From Sipunculus nudus (Eukaryota > Annelida > Sipuncula > Golfingiida > Sipunculidae): a DNA stretch of 64,000 nucleotides. The notes beneath the pieces are model-generated. The model worked only from the letters and a program-made list of their open reading frames with translations. It made no database searches and had not been told where the DNA came from. How positions within the stretch are numbered: the first letter of the stretch is position 1; every line of letters begins with the position of its first letter. The stretch spans positions 26,327,214 through 26,391,213 of the forward strand of contig CM049320.1 of the NCBI GenBank assembly GCA_026874595.1, written 5' to 3'. Positions 47,260 through 60,100 of this stretch are shown here, one piece after another. The position numbers and the translations under genes are program-made.

Positions 47260-49238
47260 GTAATACGTACTTATCAAAAACTTTTGATTCACATCAAATG
47301 ATGAAAGGGTACAATAGTAGATGCGAGTTGGTGTCATACAAATAACTACATGTATTTTTAAACAATGTTTACATTTCAACTGCTTATTGCTTAGACCACA
47401 GGTAAACCCTTATCGCAGTGGCTATGGGCCCTACCTCCGATAGCCAAATGGTCGTAAAAGATCTGATAGCCTATTAGATTAAATATTAATTGACTATATT
47501 TTAAACGTTGGAAAGATACTTCGCTCGAAAGGTTGATTCTAAGGGACGGAAGCAGAATTTGATTACCATACAGAATCTAAGGTAAATAGTCTCAGCCCGC
47601 TGGTTCAACGCCTGTTTGATGTCGGAAAAAAATGCATAGGCAGTTGGTCATAATATGTTTTATATTAATTAGTCGGAGTGTATTTATTTGTTAGTAAATG
47701 CAAAGTCATATTTTTCATAAATTGTTACCATTAAAAGTGTAATCACCTTTCGTTTTTAATCCAAGCGAATAAAAACGCAGAGTCCGTTTATTTGATAGTC
47801 ATCATGAAGGAACCGATCCATTCCATTAATATAATGTCAGTTATCACTTTAGACGAATTTAAGCAATAATTGCTATGAAACCACAGGCATTGCCTCTGCA
47901 TACATAAACACAAACAGAGACACACACCTATATATGGGTATAAGGATTATGCCAGCATTTCGTAGAATAAAAACGTGGAAAAAACGTTGTTACGTTTTGC
48001 TAAAACGGATACACAAGAGCAAGAGAAGTGGTTTTATTTGGCCAGAATGACTTTTGTGTTGATACCTCTTCTGGCTATGACAACCAGATAAACAAACATG
48101 TATTATCGCCAAAACCTGTATTATTTGTGTGACAGAAAATATACACCAGCTCGTAATCCAAGCTTTCATCATTGTACAATAGACACTTTTTAGTACACTA
48201 CCCTCACTGTGCCACCATGCAATTTGACGATCAATCGTCTGCTCGCAGGTCACGCTTCATGGCGTCACAATGAAATCGACATGAGTGGATCTGTCTGTTA
48301 ACGTGTTTCCTTCAGCCACTTGCAAATGAACCTTTTAGATTTATCGTTTGTTTCTTTGGGCCTTTACTTTGTGACAGTCAATATCACGTTTAATGTACGT
48401 ATCGAGTTAATATGTATAAATACTTAACATAAATATAGGAATGGTATTAATTATGCTGAAATAGAAAACTATTTCAATAAAACATGTATTTTATTCATAA
48501 TGCACCTTTAAATGTACTGTCTTTCAAAATATGTTGCAAGAATGAAGCAACATTACCGACATAAACTTGTCACGCATTATGAATTTTAAAATTATGTCCG
48601 GCAGAAAGTTGTGTCTGGTCGGCATTTGCTTTGTTTTCAACCTAAGAATTCCTTTGTTGATAAAATAAGGTCAAAATTAAGAGTTAAAACATGTATGTAG
48701 TTTACTCGATATTTTAATTATTTGTCTCATTACGACGACTCCATGTTGAACTGATAACAAAAGGCATTCCCTAAAATATGATGTAAGAATACGACAACAT
48801 CATGCATGTCTATGATTAAACTTTAATATGTTTCCACAGTATTCAAACCAATCCTTATTCAAATACTATCACATAGAGATCATACCCCTTTGTATACTAG
48901 AACCTTACAAATATATTTATTTTTTTTTGGTGAAAATATACATGAGATAAAGAACCAAAAGTTAAGGATAGTTCAATAAAATGGACTGTAAATGTTATAT
49001 AAAGCAGTATTGGTCGAAAATCAAGATATCATTCGAGTGGATTCATATTTACACTTAATTAAATAGACTTCAAGTATGACTGCTTATAAATAATTTTATA
49101 TTTTTTTAGGGAAAAACATCGGCCATTGAAATTAAAGTTGGATCTGGGTTTGAGATGGGTGGTATGAAGCTACAAATCGAATACCTCTGCAGATGAAATT
49201 AACTGTTGTCTAATTTGTACCTAAGGCATGACACACAA
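47260..49238. other. no gene seen
   Basis: AT-rich sequence without credible exons or repeats other than short AT runs. Confidence 0.5.
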
Positions 49239-49239
49239 A

Positions 49240-49560
49240 ATATCGGCTTCTGTGGCTCAGGGGTAGAGCACAAGATTTGCAGCCGGGAGGTCGTGAGTTC
49301 AGTGTGCTCAGTCGAGGCGGTAAGATTTTTACAGTCGGTCCCCACCCAGGGTGAGTGCTCTGCAGGGCATAGGCCCTGCATAGGGTAGGCTGTGCCCACT
49401 GCCGTGTGTCACTAACAAACGAGTGCATCTTTGGGCAGTTCCTCGGTGTTATGACCCAGCGATTGGGAATGGTTTACACATTCAAGGTCCATCAGTGCGG
49501 TAGACACCGGGCCATGGGGACACCAGGACACAAAATTATATGATAGGAAGCGAGTGCTTC
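49240..49560 (+). mobile_element. tRNA-derived SINE, second family
   Basis: The head ggcttctgtggctcaggggt, then agagcacaagatttgcagcc and gggaggtcgtgagttca, has polymerase III A-box and B-box-like words in tRNA spacing. The ~250-base body (cagggcataggccctgcata, gggccatggggacaccagg) differs from the 12-13 kb SINEs. The head cannot fold as a proper tRNA, so it is not a tRNA gene. Confidence 0.7.
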
Positions 49561-50084
49561 CGGCTTGTCACGTAGTCCCTAGCCGAAATGAAACTTTGCA
49601 GATGTATATACTTAGATTAAAATTAGTTAAGAGAGCATTTAAAATGGAAGCGGTTACCTTCACAAAAGAAGTAAAATAAATAACACACAAATTTAATATT
49701 CAGACTCTGGGACCAAATATTTATATATTTTCTCGTTTAAACAGTTAACCGTCGATCCAAGGCTAGGCTGCATGAAGGATAAATAACATAATTTTCTATC
49801 CTGGAGATGAAGCATTTGAACAATATACATAAGTCCATTTTCATTACTTTTATTTTTAAAAAAAATATTACATGTAAAATATACTCCGTGGTTTATTTGA
49901 AGCGAATAAGTGAAGACCATTGTCAGTTTTAACGCTGTTCCATACATTATGTCTCTTTCAGGATTAAAATGTTTATTTTATCGATAGTATGCGTTATTTG
50001 CATGAGGATACATAATTATTTATGATCGATTATGCAAAAATGCAACCAATTTAATCGATTAGTAATCGTAAATGTCAGGTTACA

Positions 50085-50480
50085 GTGGTCGTCCCAAACT
50101 TCATCCTCTGATGATCTCTGTTCAAGCCCGCTGTAACTGTATCACTCTTCAGTGCTCTAACTGGTGAAAAATAACGTGAAGTCATCCTCATACCAGTATA
50201 GACCAATACTACATACTTCAACCAAGTCGTCAGTGACGATGAAAAACAGTAATGGACCGAGTCTTGAACTTTTTTGTAGAGACATACTTAAGGACGAAGG
50301 ATAAGACCCCTTGACAAGATTAACAACTTTGATGATCGTCCATGAACAACAACGTCCTTTACAGTCACGTTAGCAAATTTCTATAACAAAGAGTAAATTT
50401 TGACTTTTCAAAGCTCCTTTGGTATTCATTGTCGTAACAAAAACATCTCTTTAATCCACCAAGGTGTTCCACGTTTGGGA
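50085..50480 (-). pseudogene. LINE reverse transcriptase remnant
   Basis: On the minus strand one finds, in order, an approximate FANVTVKDVVVHG region, then LGPLLFFIVTDDLVEV at about 50261-50215, then YEDDFTLFF with the YxDD catalytic motif at 50192-50181. This is the palm of a non-LTR retrotransposon reverse transcriptase. Stops and frame changes interrupt it and neither end of the element is present. Confidence 0.7.
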
Positions 50481-50539
50481 AAAACTTGTGATTAAAGGTC
50501 GATATGCATGCTGTGCACGGTGATTAGATTGCTATGAAA

Positions 50540-50625
50540 TAGGGAATGCTGGACTGCTTTCCGGAGTTGCAGTTCGACGAAGCTGCATGGACTGTTAGTC
50601 GGAGTAATCCAGGCAGGCCAGATGG
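50540..50625. repeat. dispersed repeat, inverted partner at 52755-52830
   Basis: ggactgctttccggagttgc, then agttcgacgaagctgcatgg, is the inverted counterpart of 52755-52830 (reverse complement ggactgttttccggagttgc then tgttcgacgtagcaagaatg). The two lie about 2.2 kb apart in opposite orientation. Confidence 0.6.
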
Positions 50626-51457
50626 CCCACATGTTAATTAGGATCATGCTCTGCTGACAGCCTCCATTCTGTGCAGGAACAAGCCTTGGTATAGATTGAT
50701 TAACGATTAATACATGTACATATATTTTTGCTAATGGATTAGATAAAAAATGCAAAAGCAGAACTTTGTACATGGTTCTGTATATTTATTGACAGAAAAT
50801 AACTCAACACATGAACTCCCGCGCACAGTAAAAGTTTTCGACCGAGTACCATATGATCCTGAAATATTTGCAGGTTGCAAACAATTAACATAATCCTCAA
50901 CTTCAAAAGAAAAAAATCAAAATTGTCAATATTTATTAATATTTTTAGTCATTACGAGTAACCGCGGTTTCAATGAATTGCATATTGTGTATCGCGATAC
51001 AGGTTTCAAATATCGATATGTTTCGATATTTTGTTAAACATCATTAAAACTGATTTTTTTGTACGAAAAGTAATGTTTCTGTTACAAATTAAAAGAAAGA
51101 AGTGCTGACCACGGTCATAATAATTGATCATTCATTAAATTTGCTCCTCGCATCTTATGATATCTGCAAGAAGCTTATGTGTCAAAATTGGAAGTACATT
51201 ATTTACCTCTTGTTTAAGGGAGGTATGTAGAGCTTAACACCCGTGGCACTTTCAAACTATATGTATAAATATATTGTTTGTCTTTTAATCTGCACTCTTC
51301 CGTTCCTCATACTGAAAAATGAAAGTAAGTCATAAATATTTAATTGACTTTTTTTGAAAAATACATAATAATAGAATCAACAAACAACAAATTTACATGA
51401 AAAAATACACATACATGCTTTTTACACCCGACATCTCGAACAAGTTGGTAAGGATAA

Positions 51458-51458
<1 letters not shown>

Positions 51459-51501
<43 letters not shown>

Positions 51502-51779
51502 TATAGCCCAGCCGGTCGGGGGTGGCCGGAGCGGGTTTCTCACGACGGGCACAAAACTTACATTTGCAACCAACCGACCGGTAATAATGATCTTAAAGAT
51601 GGTCAAAATCAGAATCCAGCAATGAAACGTTGATTATTTATTATCCAAACTTCATTTAATTTGCACTTCATCTGTATGTTTACAAAAATGAATAAATTGA
51701 GATAAAAAATCATTAAATATAGTTAAAACACATATAATAACGTAATGATAAAGCTTATTAATTCCGACACCGCCATGAC

Positions 51780-51870
<91 letters not shown>

Positions 51871-52499
51871 TATACATTGGGATACTTGTTATTCCACGGG
51901 GGTATCATTAAAGTTTCTAATCGTAATACGAATTTTTCTATACTGCGAATGGACAGTATGTGTGTGTGTCAGTCCATGTATAAAATCAGGCAATTTGTAA
52001 ATTGACTAAAAAATTAAGACAAATTGACTGATTTTACACATTGAATGTAACAGGTCAAGCAAACGTATTCCAAATCTGATTATATTATCATATAACATAA
52101 TTGCCTTTGAAAAAAATATTAATATTGATTCACATAAAATTAGCCCAATTCCTGGAGGAAAAATATTTTTTCTATCTATTTTTCCATTAAAACATGAGGT
52201 TGTGTGATTTTTTCAAAAACTATGGGCACATCTATAAGCACTGTCAAATCGGCAGTGACGTCACACACTGGGTAAGCCTCATTACTAAAAATTCTAGATC
52301 TCAGTATTTCCGCCTCTGTGAGTCCCAAATTTTCAGCAGAGAATAAAAACAACATGCATTACTAGATCTGAGTTGTTGATAAAATTCAGTCCATGATGTC
52401 ACACGTGTACCAGTCAATCATATCAGGGCAAAATCCTTCCATCACACAACAAACGCACGTGGAATAGGTTTACTTAACCTTTAACACAAACACCCACAC

Positions 52500-52552
<53 letters not shown>
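51459..52552. repeat. three (TA)n arrays
   Basis: TA runs at about 51459-51496, 51783-51866 and 52501-52552. Frames across them read as Ile/Tyr repeats and are not genes. Confidence 0.95.
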
Positions 52553-52556
<4 letters not shown>

Positions 52557-53207
52557 ACTTCTGATTCCACGAGTTTGTCATTTTAGTTTCTAATAGTAAT
52601 ACAAATTATTCTATACTGCCACTGAACAGCTCAGAAAGTAACTTAGATCATGATGGCAAATGGGCAAATCACCATTAAATAGCAATTACCGTGGACCAGA
52701 CATACCACTGGGACCCCTGCAGTCTAACACTGATGATATCAGACCACCACATTGCACCAGGCTGGGCCGGGACTGTTCTCTGTAGCACACATTCTTGCTA
52801 CGTCGAACAGCAACTCCGGAAAACAGTCCTGTTACCGAAATAGAAAGTTCTGGTTCTGTTAGTGTGCTGCTGTTTTGACGACCTTGCTGCTAAAGATTTG
52901 TTAAAATGAAATGGCAAATCAGCTCCGGGATAGTCCTGTGTAATTTTGTTACTGATGTTATTGTTCATAGTTTTGGGAAAAGCTTATATGAGAACACATG
53001 TAAAAGACATGGCAAAGAAGGCAACAAAATGAACTACATGTAAGCTATTTTTAAATCAAAGCTGCTTGATAACTGGTGGCTTGTCATTATTATTTTGAGC
53101 TGACATTTATCAGCAAACGTTTGACAGAAGACATGGGTCCGTCTTATCCTTGGTTTTTGCTGATCCATCGCGCTTAATGAGAGAGATGTCTGAATAGCCT
53201 TTTCTTA

Positions 53208-53275
53208 CAGTGTGTGTGTGTGAGAGAGAGAGAGAGGAAAGAGAGAGAGAGAGAGAGTGTGTGTGTGTGTGTGTG
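53208..53275. repeat. (GT)n/(GA)n compound microsatellite
   Basis: gtgtgtgtgt, then an impure gagaga stretch, then gtgtgtgtgtgtgtgtg. Confidence 0.95.
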
Positions 53276-54149
53276 CAATATCTAATCACTTGTAGTCTTT
53301 AAGATAACCAATACGTTTCACTGTTAGAAAATAGAAGTGAAAAGAAATGGTTAAAAGCATACACTTGAAGATGTGATAAGGAGGTATTTGAACAGAGATT
53401 GGAAGTAAGTTTAAAGTGTTGTTTTGGTAGATTGAGGAGCTTGACAGTTTTAACTCTTGACTTTGGACACTTAACACCTTGGTGTGGTTTTCAGTTGTCC
53501 ATAAACTTGTCCGTGATATTACCGGCTTCTTCCTTAATAGAACCGAGGATAACATAGAGCACTCTAAGCACCAAAATAGCTTACTAATGATCCACCAACG
53601 TTAACAGCGAACTCCAGAATTTCTTACGGCTTAGTTAATACCATGGATAATATTGTGTATCTATGACTGGCTAACCAAGAATCTTATAGATAAATATAAG
53701 ACTTATGGTAACTCCACAAAGGTCTATGTCGAGCATGCGTACCCAGCAACCCAGAAATTCAATCGTATGGTCACGTCAGATACTAATGTCGGAAAAACAA
53801 GCATCATCAGTATTACACCAAGTCCTGCCTTTTATACATCCGTCACGAAACTATCATCTGTCCCCTTGTGCCAGGACAAAAGTTGTGGATGGACTTTGAT
53901 GGAATCTTGTTGAGTTTTAGGGTAACACAAAAAGAGCAATCTATAATTTTTAAAGTACTCCAGATCACCACGATAAGATTTGATTCAAATGATTATATAC
54001 CACGGTGACACAGGGCGACGAGGAAACTGCTCCATTCATATATATTAGGGCAAGCAACTGAGCAGGTGAATCCATGGAAAAAAGTCAAGATAGTCCTTTG
54101 GCTACAAACATATATTTTCTACACAGCACTGTTCTTGTCAGAAGGAAAT
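53276..54149. other. spacer downstream of the channel gene
   Basis: No recognised gene. A plus-strand frame of 86 codons (53653-53913) has no domain, signal peptide or splice partners. On the minus strand this is the 3' flank of the channel gene. Confidence 0.4.
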
Positions 54150-57100
54150 TTAATTTGAACTGATTTGCACATTCTTGCTAGACCCAGCAATGCGGCAGGT
54201 CATAATAAGGAACTCTACTATCTCCAGGCAGGTCAGTATGCTTGCACCGAACATCAGACCCATGTAACCACCAATGTCACCTAAAACAAATCAGTTTATA
54301 TGTACTTCATGTTAAAACAAGGTAACATTCATTATAGATCGACATTGTTTGCAATCTAGCTTAAGCTTAAAAGGATATAAATGTGTCCTTTTTCACGCTA
54401 CTAGTTTACTTAGGCTATATACGATAGCTTTCAAACAAAGATTTCTGACAAGCTCAAGTTTACTTGCATTAGTTTACCTGTTTTATACGTTCTTATTGGT
54501 CTGTGTGTCTACGTGTGTTTATTTCTTATAACAAGACTACGTAACTAAAGGCCTGGTCTTACGCATGTTCGACAGTTCCAAAACAAGGAGAAGAAACATG
54601 AAAGAAGAAACAGCGGTTGAAAGCTTGAAAAATTAGGTTTAAGGGAACCCCCGTGTTTTACCTGATGTTGGTTTCATTTCAATCTTAATTCCGTGAGTAT
54701 TGTTCTTGTCACACTTAGTCTAGACCATTTCCTGTAAGAGCACTGTCTAATATAGTTTCAACAACAACGCACATGCAAACCTGATTTTCTCATCCTTTGG
54801 TCTCCGGAGGCATGTCCATTTATTTTAAATGCAATAAACTATAGATCTCATAATGTTGTAATGCGATAGGTCAATAGCCATGAGGAGGTGTGTCATAGGC
54901 ATGAGTATACTGTGGACACCAGTGTAAAATCACAATCTCTTAGGCGAGCACGCCAGATAGTGGCGTCTAGCCGTACTTCGGTCCATAGGAGGGTCCGAAA
55001 ATATCAGTTAACCAATAAGCAGAGGGACAATATCCCGGTGTATTGTATGTCATAGTCGGCTGCCAGCGTATCTTACTAACGTAATTGTGTGTTATGTTTA
55101 CAGAAGAACTTATAATATGCTATATAATTTGGCTGCAGCCAAATGATCAGACCAAAGGACAATTAATATGCTGATCGTTGTTTGTGGTATCGAAGATAAT
55201 GTCGTGTGTTGTGGCACATTCGTGTACAGATACTGGATATCCAGAGTAGATTACAGTGGCAGCTGCTTGTTTTACTAATATTGTCAGAGTGAGATAATAG
55301 TGAAGGCTTCGAGCCTAACAGTGTTTCGGAGAAGTGAATGCTAAGAGATAGAGACTTTGCTACACCTGTGATTTCCTTTACGGTGAAATGCGCTCGTGTA
55401 TCGTATGTATGTGTCAAACCACCGGGACCCGAGGAAGAATTCATAAGTTCGTCACATGCGCGACGGTCACTTGACCCGCGGCCTTGAGAACGTTTCATGT
55501 ACTGTGTTAACGTAATCTTACAGGATTAAACAGGGCTCTTTGATTGTGTCTATTTATATGGACACAATGGATAGTGAACCTTTTGTGTGGGACGTCTCCT
55601 CAAGAAAACTGTAGGTACATTTTCTTTTTTACATTTTATTATGTTACACAATTTTTTTTTCTTTTAGTATTTGTGTGAGCTTCAGCCACCATGATTCTCT
55701 GTTAAAAAGAATCTGAAAGACCATTCCTCCGGGGGGGGGGGGGGGTTGACACTGGACTTATGTAAGTACCGATTTATGTTTATGTTTTGCGCCACTTATC
55801 GCGCCCGGTGCAAGTTCTTTATACCACTTGTACACAGGATAAAGTAAACGTTTCAGAACGAAACATTCTGACCTTTTATATTTATGTATATTTGAAAAAA
55901 ACTGGTAAATGAGGTTGTCACTTTATACTTCGCTTTCAATATATGGTTTTATTACTGTGTCCTGAAAAATTTTTGCCAATAATTGAATGAAAGTATGTAT
56001 TATTTTACTTGATGTAGAACTATTCTTGTGACTTATGTTAAAATTCTTCCTTGGCAAACGATTAAAATTTCATTGAAACCAAAAGTGTCTTGAAAAACTC
56101 ATGTTCACAATTTACCTTTTAATCAATCGATAACCTATAACTAGTTGGCATTCCGACTGGAAACAAGAAAAATAAAGATTATTTAGTTATAGGGAAAGAG
56201 ACACACCTATGCGCACAAACAACATTTATTCAAATACTGCATAATCACATTGCTATGCTTGTCTTATATTCCACTGTAGCCACTGCTTTTAAAAGGGACC
56301 AACGGGTATTCAAAGGCCTGTTGTATAATGCAGGTCTTTATTGTGACATAGTCCGGGGTGAAAGTTTGTTCTTTTCAAAAATTAGGAAAAATTGTTACCT
56401 CCAAGTAATTCTATATCATAACTGTATGTCTGCGTAACAATGGTCTCCGCCAGTTCCTCATAATATACAGTCAGCAATGAAAGGTTCTCTCTGGTATAAA
56501 AGAATATACACGAAAGTCATCAGCAATTATGTTTTGAAAGAGACACTTGAAAGCCACAAATGTCATTATGAGTATCATGCCACAGATGTCGGAGGAGATG
56601 TTACATTTTCCAAACCTGCATCGGATATACTATTGACACAGCCACTCAACATTTTACTGCGACACCATATAGGTGAGTCAAATACATATTTTGTTTCTAT
56701 CTCAGTCAAAAAGTCCTTCCCACATCCCCTACCACCAGTCTACCAGAAGAGGTGTGAAGAGATAATTAGCAACGTTACCTTGTAAGTTAGGTACAGTTCA
56801 AACAGATATCTGTCAAATTGTCACCTATACCTATAAATCGGATAATAATGTCATATTATTACTACTAGAAAAAAACACAGATAAAAATTGAAACGTCTTG
56901 TGGATGGCTGTATTTCAGGGGACGGCAAGATGCTCTATCGCATAACCATGGGTTGAAATTTGGTTATAGAATTAAAATCTTCTTCCCGTTTAAGCCATTC
57001 CTTTCCCCACAGGAGGAGTCTTAAATATAACTTTTATTATTTGCTGTTTAAAAATAGTGTTTACCGCAGTTCTGTTGTGGTCATGTTGGTAGAATTCACA

Positions 57101-60100
57101 TACTGGTCCAGGACATAATGTGCCGGAAATAAAGCGTGCGATAACTTTGTGTCATATACAGTTTTCTCGCAGACCTCTGGACATTGACATGATCCGACTC
57201 CTGAGTCATCTTGAGCAAAGTTTCCTGAAAAAAATGTATAAACAGAACCTGTTCACATCCCAGGTAAGATTAACATAAATAATATATGATGTTTTCAATT
57301 AGAAATGTGGGATTTCTGTCAATATTTTGTCTAAAATGCCTTGCTTACACCTATACACGAGTGACAATAATGTACATTATTCCTGATGGTGTTAAACAAA
57401 TTTCACATTTCCATAGATTTCATGCTTCAAATCGGTGTTTCCTCCTGTGTTTTATGTTTCTCCACTCTTGTAAACAGACACAAGCGCACTGTGTTTACTC
57501 CATATGCTCACACACAAAACAATAAGAACGCATTAAACAGGTTAACTTAAGACAACAAATGTATGTACCGGGATGGTTTTGCCGGGAGCATTTTGGTATA
57601 TGATGTAAATGAAATATCAGTGTGAGATAATACAAGTGTTATTGCAACTGTTAATGTTTATGTACCTAACACTCTCAATTAAACATTGGTTCAGTGCAAG
57701 CTGGACCACTTACAATTTCGATAAGTTTTTTTTTCGAGCATTGTGGCTTCTCATAATATTTTTGAAATAGGTTAAGGAAAAACATTTTGTTTTTATTATC
57801 ATAATCTCTGAGCAGTAGCCACATTAGCAGCTCCACTAACTAATGCCTGAAAAAGCCGACTTTATCAATGTCATAATTAACTCTGCGCGAAAACTGATAA
57901 ATCCGGCTTTTTCAGGTAGTGGTTAGTGGAGCTGCTAACGTGTCATATGTGTCATATTTAACATTGTGCGAAAACATACCATCGGGGGGAATACCTGAGC
58001 TCTTTACGAATGGTCTGCACGTAATTACAAACTACCAATATATATGTATCGGTCTCTAACATGTTCATTCGGTACGACCTAACGTTTAAAAAAAATCGAG
58101 AGCAATATCCTGTGTGCAATTTTTATCATAAATAGCTTTGTTATTACCTGGAATAAAATGAACCATGCTGAGTATTGTGTAACAATGAATGCCTTTAATA
58201 ACATTTGTTTGTAATAAAACAGGTAAAAATGAAGTTATCTTACCCATTGCTTTCATTGAACATCTGTATCCTTTGATGTTAACACATTCCCTTAGGCCGC
58301 CTGTTTACACGAATATACGATTATAAACACATCCTCATATAGATAAGTAATCATTTGTACTATTATCCATTAAACATCTTTAAGACAGAACACAAGTAGA
58401 TTTTACCAGTTCCCGTGTCAGCATATTTTCCGGGATATTTTTGTTTACACAAAGAATACAGTATAAAAAGATATGGCCAAAGGTCGCAGGAACTATTTCT
58501 CCGACTAACCAGTGAATAATAATGTTGAAGCTGGCACATAATTCGTATGAGACAATCCAAAATATGGTTCACCATGACTGCGATATATGCATCACTGAAA
58601 AACTTAGATATATAGCGATTCCAGTTGATGACGTCAGTCAATGCAGATTCACACGTCATCGACTTCTTGTAAACACCTCTAGCAAACATGGACAAAGAAG
58701 GTCTTCTGTGTAGGAACATTTTGGGGCCTCATTTCTTTAGTTAGATGAAAGGGCTGAGCTTATGGCTTGCGATGGTAACGTCAATTACCTTACACTTTCG
58801 GAGTTACTCTAAACAATCAGTTATCATTTTTGATGTCACTGTGATTATCATATGTTTATTATGTAGATTTACCTATATAAAGCGGATGGCTACAGCCACA
58901 GGACTTCTCCATGTACTTGATCAGACACTCCTCCTGACAGGCCATTTTGCTGTAATACGGGAAGTACTGTAAAGGATTCACAAACTCTCCGCCATGGATG
59001 TCATAGCAATCCATTGTTTTCTCAAAAGTGTACTGCAATAACAAATTAGTGATAAGCGAGAACACAAGCCCTCATTCCTTTAGAATAGACATAATGTTTT
59101 TAATATTTTTTTGGTTTAGCCAATGTTAATGGAGAGCTAGCACTAAAATCGATAGAAACGATGGATAATTTGTCCACCACCCCCATAGACTACCGAACGC
59201 CATCTACTGAACCATTGAGAGTGCCTCGAATAGCTGTACAAACTATTTGTATACTCCATGTAAATGAAATGAGTTCAATATAAAAATCGTTTAGCATCTG
59301 AGTTAGAATAAATTTCCTAATCTGCTATATCAAAGGGTCAGGATCAGTTAACCTTACTGCAACGATCTCAAGTTCGAATTAAAACTCTTCAAATAAGATC
59401 AATGCCAAAAATAAATGTTAGGTGATAATCATTTACTCATGAATATTACTGTGCCAAAAAGTGATTTTAATCATCCGTATAGGAGATTGACCGCTAATAT
59501 GGTCAGAACAAAATAGAAGGAAAAAGAAAAATTGGAATAAATGGCTTTGCACTCGAGCTTACTTCAGAGGACCCACTCATGTAAACATGACCCAAGTATT
59601 GATACAGAAATAAACTCATTAACCGGTACAAGCCTCCTTTTTTCCGAGAATGGCTAACAATTGATAAATAATAAGATACCTGAATCTTAACGAGTAATTC
59701 ACAAAATCAATACAGTCCCGCTTTTTGCGCAAATTATCGTAGAGCATTTGACTTGACAAAGAACCGCCAGGACTCCTCTTTATTTAAGCAAACTTAATTT
59801 TGTCGAGTTAGAAGCTGTTCTACCATGCCGAATCGCTACCTGTTTCAGGATTAATTCAACGAGACAAAATTAAATAATACACAATAAAAACCCACGTAAC
59901 GCTTCAATGTGGACCAGTATCGGAACTCTCAATCAAACAATTGTTTTAACTGGATGATGCTTGTAATACCAGAACAGATATTTACGCCGTCAGACTCATT
60001 ATTTGCGTTAATATATCAAAAGGCAAAACAAGATTTTTGAATGTTTTAACTCGAATTAAGCCAACATTGCGGTCCGACACTGGTAAATGTCTGTTTACCT

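Noticed and set aside
49245-49315. Possible tRNA gene
   Set aside because: Only the A- and B-box-like words are present; the cloverleaf does not form and a SINE body follows.
51723-52005. Ile/Tyr-rich frames on both strands
   Set aside because: They are translations of a (TA)n array.
53653-53913. 86-codon plus-strand frame
   Set aside because: Composition is protein-like but there is no domain, signal peptide or splice partner; not enough to call a gene.
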